Part shown: positions 31,203 to 39,687 of the stretch, in pieces
Layout of the letters: every line of letters begins with the position of its first letter
How positions within the stretch are numbered: position 1 is the first letter of the stretch
NCBI RefSeq assembly: GCF_021117295.1
Contig: NZ_CP088247.1
Location: 62,001 to 126,000 of the forward strand
Origin: Methylorubrum sp. B1-46
GTDB taxonomy: Bacteria > Pseudomonadota > Alphaproteobacteria > Rhizobiales > Beijerinckiaceae
Direction: 5' to 3'
Length of the DNA stretch: 64,000 nt
Program-made: the position numbers and the translations under genes
Notes under the pieces: generated by a model
What the model was told of the DNA's origin: nothing
Seen by the model: only the letters and a program-made list of their open reading frames with translations
Databases searched by the model: none

Positions 31203-32114
31203 ATGTCGGACCAGACCATCGCAGCCCTGCGCGGGCATCCCATCGTGACCGGCTTCCATGACGAGCCGACCGGCAGCATCCAGTACGTCGTGGCCGATCC
31301 CGAGACGAAGCGCTGCGCCATCATCGACCCGGTGCTCGACTTCGACCCGAAGTCCGGCGCGACCGCGACCCGCTCCGCCGACGCCCTGCTCGCCCATGTC
31401 GAGCGCGAGGGCTGCGAACTGGAGTGGATCCTGGACACCCACCCGCACGCCGACCACTTCTCGGCGGCCGGTTACCTGCACGACAAGACCGGCGTCCCGA
31501 CCGCCATCGGCGAGAAGGTCGTCGAGGTGCAGCGGCTCTGGAAGGGGCTCTACAACCTCCCTGACACGTTCCGGACGGACGGCTCGCAGTGGGACCGCCT
31601 GTTCGCCGACGGCGAGCGCTTCCGGATCGGCGACCTCGACGTCGAGGTGATGTTCACGCCGGGCCACACCCTGGCCTCCATCGCCTATCGGATCGGCGAC
31701 GCCGCCTTCATCCACGACACGCTGTTCATGCCCGACAGCGGCTCGGCGCGGGCCGACTTCCCGGGCGGCAGCGCGCACGCGCTCTGGCGCAGCATCCAGC
31801 GCATCATGGCCCTGCCGGACGAGACGCGGCTGTTCACCGGGCACGACTACCGCCCGGACGGGCGCGAGGCGGCCTGGGAGAGCACGGTGGCTAGGCAGCG
31901 GGCCGAGAACCCGCACCTCGTCGAGACCCCGACCGAGGAGGCGTTCGTCCGCATGCGCGAGGCACGCGACCGCGAACTGCCGATGCCCAAGCTCATCCTG
32001 CATTCCCTGCAGGTGAACATCCGAGGCGGCCGCCTGCCCGAGCCCGAGGCGAACGGCAGGCGTTACCTGAAGATCCCGCTGGACGCCCTCGACGGCGCGG
32101 CCTGGGGCGAGTGA
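31203..32114 (+). CDS. persulfide dioxygenase-like MBL-fold hydrolase (Blh/ETHE1)
   Basis: A 303-residue metallo-beta-lactamase-fold enzyme. Metal site: THPHADHF (HxHxDH), MFTPGHTLASI (His), DTLFMPDSGSARADFPGG with the family Asp and the Arg-Ala-Asp-Phe signature, and FTGHDYRPDGR. This matches ETHE1/Blh, oxidising glutathione or other persulfide to sulfite with Fe(II) and O2. It stands with TauE and rhodanese in the BigR-type operon. GGAGG lies before ATG 31203. Confidence 0.9.
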   Translation: MSDQTIAALRGHPIVTGFHDEPTGSIQYVVADPETKRCAIIDPVLDFDPKSGATATRSADALLAHVEREGCELEWILDTHPHADHFSAAGYLHDKTGVPTAIGEKVVEVQRLWKGLYNLPDTFRTDGSQWDRLFADGERFRIGDLDVEVMFTPGHTLASIAYRIGDAAFIHDTLFMPDSGSARADFPGGSAHALWRSIQRIMALPDETRLFTGHDYRPDGREAAWESTVARQRAENPHLVETPTEEAFVRMREARDRELPMPKLILHSLQVNIRGGRLPEPEANGRRYLKIPLDALDGAAWGE

Positions 32115-32125
32115 CGGAGGAAGCC

Positions 32126-32512
32126 ATGACCATGAAAAGCGCGAAGGACCTGGTGGCGCAAGCCAACCGCGAGGTGGAGACCTTGTCGGCCGAGGAGGCG
32201 CTCGCCCGCCTCGGCCAGCCCGACACGATGCTCGTCGACGTCCGGGAAGGCGAGGAACTGGCCAAGACCGGAAGGATCGCCGGCGCCGTCCATGTGCCCC
32301 GCGGGTTCCTGGAATTCCAGGCCGACCCGGAGAGCCCGACCCACAAGGCCGAGCTCGGCGGCGGCAGGCGCCTGGTTCTCTACTGCGCCTCCGGCAATCG
32401 CTCGGCCCTGGCCGCGAAGGCGCTCAACGACATGGGCCTCGGACCGGTCGCCCATGTCGCCGGCAGTTTCCCCGCCCTGGCCGAGGCGGGGGCATTGGTC
32501 GATCCCGCTTGA
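32126..32512 (+). CDS. rhodanese-like sulfurtransferase
   Basis: A 128-residue single-domain rhodanese: TMLVDVREGEEL.KTGRIAGAVHVPRGFLEF and the active-site loop YCASGNRS with the catalytic Cys. Passes sulfane sulfur between thiosulfate, glutathione persulfide and acceptors next to the dioxygenase. A GGAGG site (32116-32120) supports ATG 32126 over an upstream in-frame GTG. Last gene of the operon. Confidence 0.9.
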   Translation: MTMKSAKDLVAQANREVETLSAEEALARLGQPDTMLVDVREGEELAKTGRIAGAVHVPRGFLEFQADPESPTHKAELGGGRRLVLYCASGNRSALAAKALNDMGLGPVAHVAGSFPALAEAGALVDPA

Positions 32513-32606
32513 GGACCGTCCCAGCGATCGGGCTGGGGGTTCCGCGCCACACCGAATGCATCGTGCGGTCGTCGTACCTTGCTCCTGCCCGAAGAGGCTC
32601 TCGACC

Positions 32607-33308
32607 GTGACCGACACCTCGCATGCCGCCGATCCAACGGCGTTGCCCAGCGGCGATTGCCCCAAGGCGGGCATCGCCGCCCATCTTACGGGCCCCTTGC
32701 GGGATTACTTCTCGGTCGCCGAGCACGCGGCCATCCCGGAGAGGCTCTCGCTTCTCGTCGAACGGTTCGAGGCGTCGCTGGTCGCATCCGGCGAGCGTCT
32801 CGGAGTCACGTTCCGGGACAATCTCCTCCAGGCGCTGCCGATGCTGCGGACGTTCGCGATGTCCCTCTGCGCGAATGCGGCCCGCGCCGACGACCTCGTG
32901 CAGGAGACGATGGTCCGGGCGTGGGCCAACCGGGAGAAGTTCGTGCCCGGCACCAACTTCACGGCCTGGAGCTTCACCATCCTGCGCAACCAGTTCTACA
33001 CCGAGATGCGCAAGGCCAAGCGCGAGGTCGAGGACGCCGAGGGCGCGCACGCCGCGACCCTTACGGCGGCACCGGACCAGGACCACGTCGTGGCGCTCGG
33101 GGCCGTGATGAACCTCATCGAGACGCTGCCGCTCCCGCAACGTCAGGCGCTGCTGCTCGTGGGGGCCGAGGGCTTCACCTACGAGGAGGCAGCCGCCCGG
33201 CTCGGATGCCGGGTCGGCACGGTGAAAAGTCGGGTAAGCCGGGCTCGGACCTTTCTCGTCGAGGTTCTTACGAAGAACGCCTCGTCGCTCAGTTTCAAAG
33301 GCCTTTGA
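32607..33308 (+). CDS. ECF-type RNA polymerase sigma factor with an N-terminal extension
   Basis: The 233-residue protein has sigma region 2 (LPMLRTFAMSLCANAARADDLVQETMVRAWANREKF.. AWSFTILRNQFYTEMRK) and region 4 (LPLPQRQALLLVGAEGFTYEEAAARLGCRVGTVKSRVSRAR), close to EcfG-like sigma factors of alphaproteobacteria. An extra N-terminal 65 residues from GTG 32607 contain a helix pair (LTGPLRDYFSV... IPERLSLLVERFE) resembling the anti-sigma NepR. No separate anti-sigma gene is adjacent. The start could be later, but the extension is coding-like. Confidence 0.85.
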   Translation: MTDTSHAADPTALPSGDCPKAGIAAHLTGPLRDYFSVAEHAAIPERLSLLVERFEASLVASGERLGVTFRDNLLQALPMLRTFAMSLCANAARADDLVQETMVRAWANREKFVPGTNFTAWSFTILRNQFYTEMRKAKREVEDAEGAHAATLTAAPDQDHVVALGAVMNLIETLPLPQRQALLLVGAEGFTYEEAAARLGCRVGTVKSRVSRARTFLVEVLTKNASSLSFKGL

Positions 33309-33311
33309 AAC
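33292..33311. repeat. perfect 20-bp palindrome at the end of the sigma gene
   Basis: GTTTCAAAGGCCTTTGAAAC is self-complementary over 20 bases and covers the last codons and stop of the sigma gene. No T-run follows, so it is a weak terminator candidate; it may also be a protein-binding site. Confidence 0.5.
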
Positions 33312-33512
33312 ACCGTTTCCATCCCTGACCGCGACCACCCACTCCTGTTCGCGGCGCTAAACACCTGACCGAGCTCAAGACGAGCAGCAATCCCCCTCGC
33401 GGTCGCCGGCTCCTGATGCTGAGCGCCCTACGCCGTATTCCGAGCAAAGCGCTCGGGCTACCGCACAGGGACCCGTGCGCAAAGAACCCGCTCGGAGCTG
33501 CCTGAGGGCCAA

Positions 33513-33974
33513 TCAGATGCGAAGGTAGCTCCAACCGGCTTCCTGCAGCGCGACGAGGCGGACCGCGCCGGCACGAACCACGCCGACGCCCGGTAGGAGC
33601 TCCAGCTTACGTCCCTCTGCATGTTCCATCGCCGTGATGGTGTTGCCGCAGGCGGACATCACGACGCCCGGCACGCTCTCCAACACGGACTTGATCCGTG
33701 CCTTCGTCGGGGACGTGTCGGTCCGGACCATGTGCAGCCCCGGCCCGTAGGCGACGATCTCCACCTCCATGTCTTCCGCGGCCTCGCCGTACTCACGGGC
33801 AAGGTTCACGGCGTTGTTGAGGGCGAGATCAAACACACCGGCATCATTCGTGCTGACCTGCATCGCGGTCCGATGTGCCTTCGGGCCGGCCTCCGCGGCT
33901 CCTGCGATCCGTGAGGACACGATGCCAGTCATCAGCGCTGCAATGCCCCAAACGCCCCTGCGCGACAGCAACAT
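33513..33974 (-). CDS. DsrE-family protein, exported
   Basis: A 153-residue protein with a signal peptide (GVWGIAALMTGIVSSRIAGA) and a DsrE fold: QVSTNDAGVFDLALNNAVNL, EIVAYGPGLHMVR, VVMSACGNTITAME with the usual single Cys, and a GVVRAGAVRLVALQEAGWSYL end. It shares the fold but not close sequence with the DsrE at 28.8 kb. A CTTAAG-N5-CTTAAA box 52 bases upstream suggests control by the same response regulator as dsbD. Confidence 0.83.
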   Translation of the reverse strand: MLLSRRGVWGIAALMTGIVSSRIAGAAEAGPKAHRTAMQVSTNDAGVFDLALNNAVNLAREYGEAAEDMEVEIVAYGPGLHMVRTDTSPTKARIKSVLESVPGVVMSACGNTITAMEHAEGRKLELLPGVGVVRAGAVRLVALQEAGWSYLRI

Positions 33975-34025
33975 GTTCGCTCCTCCGAACGCGGCCCTAG
34001 GCTCATGCTCGCCTGCTGGCCGATG

Positions 34026-34042
34026 CTTAAGCGGACCTTAAA
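34026..34042 (-). promoter_or_regulatory. PmrA/QseB-type box (CTTAAG-N5-CTTAAA)
   Basis: CTTAAG at 34026-34031, spacer CGGAC, CTTAAA at 34037-34042. Eleven of twelve half-site bases and the spacer length equal the box before dsbD. It lies between the DsrE gene and the upstream MBL gene. Confidence 0.6.
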
Positions 34043-34075
34043 GCAGCCCCTTGCAGTCGTCCGATCCCTAACAAT

Positions 34076-35053
34076 TCACCCGGGCACGAAGCGGTAGGCA
34101 TGATCGAATCGCTCGACGCGCCCGACGCCCGAGCCCGGGAGGTGAAATCCGACGAGCGTGATCTGCTCGTTGGCCAAGCGGTCGAGGAGAGCGAGGCGGG
34201 TGTGGATCGCCAGATCGCGGTCGAGGTCGCTTCCGAACGCCCAGTCGGGCCGGCGGAAGGAGATGAGCGCATGGCTCAAAGCGTCACCTCCGATCAGGAT
34301 CTGCTCACGACCCGCATCGACGAGGACCGAGGCGTGCCCCGGCGTGTGTCCGGGCGTCGCCACATAGGTGAGGCCCGGTGCGACGGTCTCGCCGGGCTTG
34401 CGCCGCTCCATCTTGCCTTCCAGACGCTTGAGTGTGCGCCGGGAGCCGACCGCCAACCCTTTCAGCCAGTCCGGCACCATCGTCTCGACGTCGTCGCGGG
34501 TCCAGAAGTCCCATTCCGCGGTCGGCACGACATAGCGGGCATTGGGAAACCGCTCGCTGTCGTCGAAATCGTCGATGGCGCCCCAAAGGTGATCGGGATG
34601 AGCGTGCGTGAACACGACCTGGGTGACCGCCTCGCGCGCGACGCCGGCCGTTTCCAGCGTATCTGCGAGCTTGCCCGCCGTCGGTTGGAAGGAATTTCCG
34701 GAACCCGCATCGATCAGGATGACCCCTCCTCCGACGCGCACGACGGACACATTCGTCGGGATCGGGCTGGCTTCGACGGAAGCTCCTGCGGTTTTGGACA
34801 GCGCGTCGATCTCGGCGCGCGGCGCTTCGGGCAGCATGAAGCCGAGTGACGACGACAGCGTGCCATCGCTGACCGTCTCCACCGTGCCCTTACTTGTGTC
34901 CTGGCCTGCCTCGACGACCTCCACCGAAGCGGCGGCTGTCCGGCCGGCCGGCCAAGCAGTTGCCAGCAGCGCCGTTATGCCGGCGACGACCGCCCGCCTG
35001 TCGCAAGTCGGAGCAGCCGATCCGGGCCTCACCATGTTCTGAAAGTCGGGCAT
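34076..35053 (-). CDS. MBL-fold metallo-hydrolase, SoxH-like, exported
   Basis: A 325-residue protein with an N-terminal signal region (RRAVVAGITALLATAWPAGRTAAA) and a metallo-beta-lactamase domain: IDAGSGNSFQ, FTHAHPDHLWGA (HxHxDH), ATPGHTPGHASVL, IGGDALSHALISFRRPDW and a C-terminal HLPGSGVGRVER His. Similar proteins end sox clusters as SoxH. It follows soxD on the same strand with 26 bases between. The substrate is not known. Confidence 0.78.
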   Translation of the reverse strand: MPDFQNMVRPGSAAPTCDRRAVVAGITALLATAWPAGRTAAASVEVVEAGQDTSKGTVETVSDGTLSSSLGFMLPEAPRAEIDALSKTAGASVEASPIPTNVSVVRVGGGVILIDAGSGNSFQPTAGKLADTLETAGVAREAVTQVVFTHAHPDHLWGAIDDFDDSERFPNARYVVPTAEWDFWTRDDVETMVPDWLKGLAVGSRRTLKRLEGKMERRKPGETVAPGLTYVATPGHTPGHASVLVDAGREQILIGGDALSHALISFRRPDWAFGSDLDRDLAIHTRLALLDRLANEQITLVGFHLPGSGVGRVERFDHAYRFVPG

Positions 35054-35079
35054 CGTCAGGCCTCCCGGAGTGCCGTAGC

Positions 35080-35757
35080 CTACTGGACCGGCGCCGATTG
35101 CTTGGCCGCCTCGGCTGCCTTCTCGGGAGTCACGTCGAGAACGCGCGCACGACTGGTGATGGTCGCCTCCTTCGGCAGGCAGTCCTTCATGCAGGGCTTG
35201 GCGTTCCAGAATTCCTTCTCCGCGGTCTCGCGGTCGTCCATGAAGAAGTTCATTTCGTTCGGCAGGCGGATGGTGGCGAGGTTCTTTTCGTTCACCTCGA
35301 AGTCCTGATCCTTCAGGATGTCGTTGAGATAGAGAAGGTAGGCGGTGACCGAATAGGTCTCGTCCGGCGTCAGCGTCTGCGCGGCGCCGAACGGCATCGC
35401 GCGATGGATGAAGTCGAACACGGTCGAGACATAGGGCCAGTACGAGCCGACCGTCTTGACCGGGCTGTCCGACTTGATCGTGCCGGCGCCTCCGGCGAGT
35501 TCGGGCCAGCGGCCGGCCCCCTCACCGAACTCGCCGTGGCAACTGGCGCAGCGCTCCTGGAAGATCGTCTCGCCGAGCGCTGCCGTGCCCTTGCCGACCG
35601 GCAGACCCTGGCCGTCGGGGCGCACGTCGATGTCCCAGCCCTTGATCTCCTCCGGCGTCGCGGCGCGCCCGATGTTCAGCCGCTCCGCCGAAGCCGGCGC
35701 GACCGCCAGGAAGAGGCCTGCGAAGGCGATCAGGATGCGGTTAGGCGACCTCGACAT
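35080..35757 (-). CDS. soxD: sulfane dehydrogenase cytochrome c subunit SoxD (single-heme form)
   Basis: A 225-residue c-type cytochrome: signal peptide to about residue 24, then RLNIGRAATPEEIKGWDIDVRPDGQGLPVG, heme site CASCHGEFGEGAGRWPELAGG, and Met ligand region PFGAAQTLTPDETYSVTAYLLYLN, FMDDR. Transfers electrons from SoxC. Classical SoxD is about 380 residues with two hemes; this is the shorter one-heme version. It overlaps soxC by 17 bases. Confidence 0.9.
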   Translation of the reverse strand: MSRSPNRILIAFAGLFLAVAPASAERLNIGRAATPEEIKGWDIDVRPDGQGLPVGKGTAALGETIFQERCASCHGEFGEGAGRWPELAGGAGTIKSDSPVKTVGSYWPYVSTVFDFIHRAMPFGAAQTLTPDETYSVTAYLLYLNDILKDQDFEVNEKNLATIRLPNEMNFFMDDRETAEKEFWNAKPCMKDCLPKEATITSRARVLDVTPEKAAEAAKQSAPVQ

Positions 35758-37036
35758 TCTCGATCTCCCCGTTGGGCAGCACGTGCCAGGTCTGGATGCC
35801 GTTGTTGTGGTAGATCGAGTTGAGACCGCGGTGCTGGCGCAACGCCGCCTTGGTGGGCTGGACGTAGCCGGTCTCGTCGACTGCGCGCGATTGCAGCAGC
35901 AGCGGATCGCCGTTCCAGTCGAACTCGTAGTAGAAGCGCGTCAGCGCCTTATCGAGCACGGGCCCGTCGAGGCGCGCGGCGCGCCAATTGCGCCCGCCGT
36001 CCAGCGAGACATCCACGCTCCGGATCGCGCCGCGGCCGGACCAGGCGAGGCCCGAGAGCACCGTGAAGCCCTTGCGGTGCAACGGCGCCTGCGGGCTCGG
36101 ATCGGTGATGACGGACTTGGCGTCCATCGCCCAAGTGAAGCGCCGGGCCTGCCCGTCCGGCAGGAGGGCGGTGTATTTCGAGGTTTCTTCGCGGGTGTGC
36201 CAGGGCTCGTCGCCGACCTTGATCCGGCGCAACCACTTCACCCACATGTTGCCCTGCCAGCCGGGCAGGACGAGGCGCAAGGGATAGCCGTGCTCGGGAT
36301 AGAGCGCCTCGCCGTTCATGGCGTAGGCGACGATGGCGTCGTCCAGCGCCTTCTCGATCGGCACGGAGCGGGTCATCGCCGAGGCGTCGGCGCCTTCCGG
36401 CAGCAGCCACTTGGCGTTGGTCTTAAGTCCCGCCTCTTCCAACAGGCGCTTGAGCGGCACACCGGTGTACATCACGCAGTGGATCATGCCGTGGGTGAAC
36501 TGGCAGCCGTTGAGCTGCGCGCCCTTCCACTCCATGCCGGAATTGGCCGCGCATTCGAGGAAGGCGATGCGGTTGACGCGGGGGAAGCGCTTCACGTCCT
36601 CTAGGGTCAGCATCAGCGGCTTCTCGACGAGGCCGTGGATCATCAGCCGATGCTCGGCCGGGTCGATCTCGGCGATGCCGCCGTGATGACGTTCGAAGCC
36701 GAGGCCGTTCGGGGTGATGATGCCCTCCAGCCGGTGCAGCGGCGTGAAGCTGACCGAACTCTGGCGCGAGGCGGTCAACCACTCGACGTCGCGGCGAACC
36801 ACGTCCGCCTCGAACTTCGAGGGGCGGCCGTAGGGCCGGCTGACGACGCCGTCGCCGAGGGATTGCGACCATTCGGGCACGTTCGGCGGCAGGTTCTTGG
36901 CATCCGGCGTCTCGGCGGCGGCCCGGCCGGCGAAGGCGCCGGCTCCGACCGCGCCGCCCAGTGCGAGCCCGCTGCGCAGAAAGGTCCTCCGGGAGGTCGG
37001 CCGCGACGCATCGGGGCGTTGCTTCGGTTCAGACAT
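35741..37036 (-). CDS. soxC: sulfane dehydrogenase molybdenum subunit SoxC
   Basis: A 431-residue molybdopterin protein of the sulfite-oxidase fold, oxidising the SoxY-bound sulfane sulfur in the periplasm. A Tat signal (SRRTFLRSGLALGGAVGAGAFAGRAAA) is present. Mo-cofactor Cys in AFLECAANSGMEWKG; LEDVKRFPRVNR, HGYPLRLVLPGWQGNMWVKWLRRI and a C-terminal dimerisation domain follow. The gene comes after soxB with a 53-base gap that holds a TATTC-N8-GAATA dyad, so soxCD can be separately controlled. Confidence 0.95.
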   Translation of the reverse strand: MSEPKQRPDASRPTSRRTFLRSGLALGGAVGAGAFAGRAAAETPDAKNLPPNVPEWSQSLGDGVVSRPYGRPSKFEADVVRRDVEWLTASRQSSVSFTPLHRLEGIITPNGLGFERHHGGIAEIDPAEHRLMIHGLVEKPLMLTLEDVKRFPRVNRIAFLECAANSGMEWKGAQLNGCQFTHGMIHCVMYTGVPLKRLLEEAGLKTNAKWLLPEGADASAMTRSVPIEKALDDAIVAYAMNGEALYPEHGYPLRLVLPGWQGNMWVKWLRRIKVGDEPWHTREETSKYTALLPDGQARRFTWAMDAKSVITDPSPQAPLHRKGFTVLSGLAWSGRGAIRSVDVSLDGGRNWRAARLDGPVLDKALTRFYYEFDWNGDPLLLQSRAVDETGYVQPTKAALRQHRGLNSIYHNNGIQTWHVLPNGEIENVEVA

Positions 37037-37059
37037 GGGTCTCTCCGAACTGTTTCATG

Positions 37060-37077
37060 TATTCTGATACGTGAATA
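37060..37077 (-). promoter_or_regulatory. TATTC-N8-GAATA dyad, candidate SoxR operator before soxC
   Basis: A perfect 5-bp dyad with 8-base spacer, 23 bases upstream of the soxC ATG. Related sites with the same spacer are at 41115 and 41815, before soxX and between soxW and soxS. The local ArsR protein at 42.4 kb is the obvious candidate ligand. Confidence 0.55.
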
Positions 37078-37089
37078 TCTAAGGTGTGA

Positions 37090-38769
37090 TTAGGCGCCGC
37101 GGACGGTGACTTGCGCCGGCGTTGGGCTCACCGTTCCCTTCCGCTGGACATGCGCAGCCACGACGTCCCAAATCGGCGGCCCCTCGGTGCCCTCGTTGAC
37201 GCTGGCCCAGCCGGCCACAGTGTAGGACGCCCCCGCCTCGATCTGCTTGCCGGTGCGCAGGAGCGTCAGGTCGGAGATTCGTTGGCCGGCCGGGCGGGCG
37301 ATGTCGATAGCGTAGGAGACGCCGCCGACCCGCACCATGTCGCCGCCCTGCTGGTAATACGGGTCTTCGTTGAAGAGGTTGTCGGCTACGTCCTCCAGCA
37401 CCTCCTTGAGCCGGGCGCCGGTCATGGTCATGCGGTAGGCCGCCGGGTAGGTGATGGCGGTGGCGTTATAGATGTCCTCGCGGGTGATCGGCTGGCCCGG
37501 AAGCAGGGTCGTGCCCCAGCGGAAGCCCGGCGAGAGCGCGATCTCGGCATCCCGCTCCGAGAGCAGCGCGTCGCAGATCATATCGTCGAGGGTGCCGTTG
37601 AAGTTGCCGCGCCGGTAGAGCAGGCTCTCGGTCTGGCCGAGCTCCTTCCCCAGCATGGCTTCGTGGGGCGCCCGAATCGCCTGGATCCTGGCCGCCATCG
37701 CCGCCTGCGGGGCAATCACGTCGGAGAAGATCGGGATCAGCTTCGACCGAAAACCTTTTACCGCGCCGTCCCGTACGTCGAGATCGACCCGGGTCAGAAA
37801 CTTGCCGTGGCTGCCCGAGGCGATGAGCAGGGTCCGGCCGACCTTCACCGCCTGCGGCAGCGCATCGTGGGTGTGGCCGGTGAGGACCACGTCGATGCCT
37901 TTCACCCGCGAAGCGAGCTTGCGATCGACGTCGAAGCCGTTGTGCGAGAGCAGGACGATAAGGTCGGCGCCCTCCTTGCGAGCCTTGTCGACGCTGGCCT
38001 GCACGTCCTCCTCGCGGATGCCGAACGACCAGTTCGGAATCATCCAGCGCGGGTTGGCGATGGGCGTGTATGGGAAGGCCTGCCCGATCACTGCGACCTT
38101 CGCGCCGCCGCGCTCGAACATCTTCGTTGATTCGAAGGCCGGCTCGTTCCACTCGGCGTCGCGCACGTTCTGGCCGAGGAACGGGCAGCCAAGCCCGTCC
38201 ACGATCTCCTTCACGCGGTCGGTGCCGAGGGTGAATTCCCAGTGGCCCGTCATGGCGTCGGGTTTGAGCAGCGCCATGCAATCGACCATGTCCTGGCCCT
38301 TGCTGAGCATTGACGTGTAGCTGTTCTGCCAAGTGTCGCCGCCGTCGAGGAACAGCACCTTGTCGCCTCGCTCGGCGCGGATCGCGTCGAGCATCGTGGC
38401 GATGCGGTCGAGGCCGCCCATGCGGCCGTAGCTGCGGGCGAGCGCGACATAATCCTCCGGCGTCAGGGCGTGGGCGAGCCGCGAGCCGCCGGGGATGCCG
38501 TAGAGGTCGAGCGTGGCACGCCCCGTGATGTGGGGTACCTGCCCCCGCGCCTCGCCGACGCCGAGATTGGTCGAGGGCTCGCGGAACAGCACCGGCCGGA
38601 GCTGCGCATGGATGTCGGTCAGATGGACCAGGGTGACGTTGCCCATCGGCTCGAAGGCCAGGAGGTCGTCCTGGGTGAGGCGCTGCTGGGCGAAGGCGCG
38701 GGTCCAGCCCGATGGCACGAGGGCGGCAGTGGCGGCGGCGATCTGCAGGAAGTCGCGGCGTGAAGTCAT
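37090..38769 (-). CDS. soxB: thiosulfohydrolase SoxB
   Basis: A 559-residue periplasmic 5'-nucleotidase-family enzyme releasing sulfate from SoxY-bound sulfonate. Tat-type leader (MTSRRDFLQIAAATAALVPS), dimanganese site residues in HLTDIHAQLRPV, LFLDGGDTWQNSY, TGHWEFTLG, LSHNGFDVD and TGHTHDALPQ, then the C-terminal domain with GDMVRVGGVSYAID. ATG 38769 is chosen because the leader begins there, although the frame stays open through soxA. 17 bases separate it from soxA. Confidence 0.95.
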   Translation of the reverse strand: MTSRRDFLQIAAATAALVPSGWTRAFAQQRLTQDDLLAFEPMGNVTLVHLTDIHAQLRPVLFREPSTNLGVGEARGQVPHITGRATLDLYGIPGGSRLAHALTPEDYVALARSYGRMGGLDRIATMLDAIRAERGDKVLFLDGGDTWQNSYTSMLSKGQDMVDCMALLKPDAMTGHWEFTLGTDRVKEIVDGLGCPFLGQNVRDAEWNEPAFESTKMFERGGAKVAVIGQAFPYTPIANPRWMIPNWSFGIREEDVQASVDKARKEGADLIVLLSHNGFDVDRKLASRVKGIDVVLTGHTHDALPQAVKVGRTLLIASGSHGKFLTRVDLDVRDGAVKGFRSKLIPIFSDVIAPQAAMAARIQAIRAPHEAMLGKELGQTESLLYRRGNFNGTLDDMICDALLSERDAEIALSPGFRWGTTLLPGQPITREDIYNATAITYPAAYRMTMTGARLKEVLEDVADNLFNEDPYYQQGGDMVRVGGVSYAIDIARPAGQRISDLTLLRTGKQIEAGASYTVAGWASVNEGTEGPPIWDVVAAHVQRKGTVSPTPAQVTVRGA

Positions 38770-38786
38770 GGTTCGCGTCCCGGCGC

Positions 38787-39629
38787 TCAGTTGCGGACGG
38801 CTGGGGTCTCGACCGGAAGGCCAAGGCCGCGCCATGCGACGTAGGTTTCGAGGGCGATGAACTCGTCGGAGAGCGGCTTGAAGGGTGTGGCACGCACGTC
38901 CTGCATGCAGCCTTCCATGCGCTCGTGCAGCGGCACGAGGCGCTGATCCCGCAGGCGGTAGACGGGAAAGCCGTTGCTCTGGCCCTGGCTGAGGAAATCC
39001 GCGCGCAGATACTTGCCGTGGTTGGACTGGTGGCAACTCGCGCAAGCGAGGTCGAGTTGGCCGTTGCGCTGGTAATAGAGCGCCTTGCCGCGTTCGAACC
39101 AGGGCGTCATCGGCCCGTCGACTTTCACAGCGACCAGCATGCCGCGGGACTGGTTGCGGAGGTAGGTCGTCATGGCGGTGAGTTCGGGCGAGCCGAAGGC
39201 CCAGGGCTCGGCCTTCATCGCCCCCTTGCGGCAGAGGTCGATCCGCTGTTCGAGATTGACCGGCTTACCGAGCTTCTCGTTCCACTTCGGATAGGCGGCC
39301 GCGACGCCCTTCATGGAGGTCGCCGCCTCGTTGTGGCAGCTCGCGCAGGACTTGGCCGCCGCCCCGTCGATCTTCGACCAGAGTTCCTCGCCCTGCTCCA
39401 CGGCGAGGAAGCCCGGATTGTTGAAGTCGTCGGCCTGCATGGCCTGTGTCTCCTTCGAGCGGAAATACAGGCCCGAGACGACCTGATCGAACGGAGAATT
39501 GGGGCTTTGCGGCTTGATGCCATGTCCCTGCCAAGCCGGCCGCTCCGCGCCGTCCTGCGCGTGCGGCGCGACGGCGGAAGCCAGGATCACGGCGGCAGTC
39601 AGGGCCGCGCGAAGGGGAACGGACGGCAT
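38787..39629 (-). CDS. soxA: sulfur-oxidation cytochrome c subunit SoxA (diheme)
   Basis: A 280-residue exported cytochrome: signal peptide (SVPLRAALTAAVILASAVAPHA), heme sites AKSCASCHNEAATSMKG and LACASCHQSNHGKYL, and the conserved catalytic Cys in RMEGCMQDVRATPF that carries the persulfide ligand. With SoxX it couples thiosulfate to SoxYZ oxidatively. Sits in soxXYZAB order. Confidence 0.94.
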   Translation of the reverse strand: MPSVPLRAALTAAVILASAVAPHAQDGAERPAWQGHGIKPQSPNSPFDQVVSGLYFRSKETQAMQADDFNNPGFLAVEQGEELWSKIDGAAAKSCASCHNEAATSMKGVAAAYPKWNEKLGKPVNLEQRIDLCRKGAMKAEPWAFGSPELTAMTTYLRNQSRGMLVAVKVDGPMTPWFERGKALYYQRNGQLDLACASCHQSNHGKYLRADFLSQGQSNGFPVYRLRDQRLVPLHERMEGCMQDVRATPFKPLSDEFIALETYVAWRGLGLPVETPAVRN

Positions 39630-39687
39630 GGAGGGCTCCGACTCGGGCGTTGGCGGGCGCTGCGGGGCGGAAGGCCCCGGGCAAGCG

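Noticed and set aside
30102..32003. 633-codon open frame antisense to the persulfide operon
   Set aside because: A shadow of the transporter and dioxygenase genes, which have intact signatures and coupled starts.
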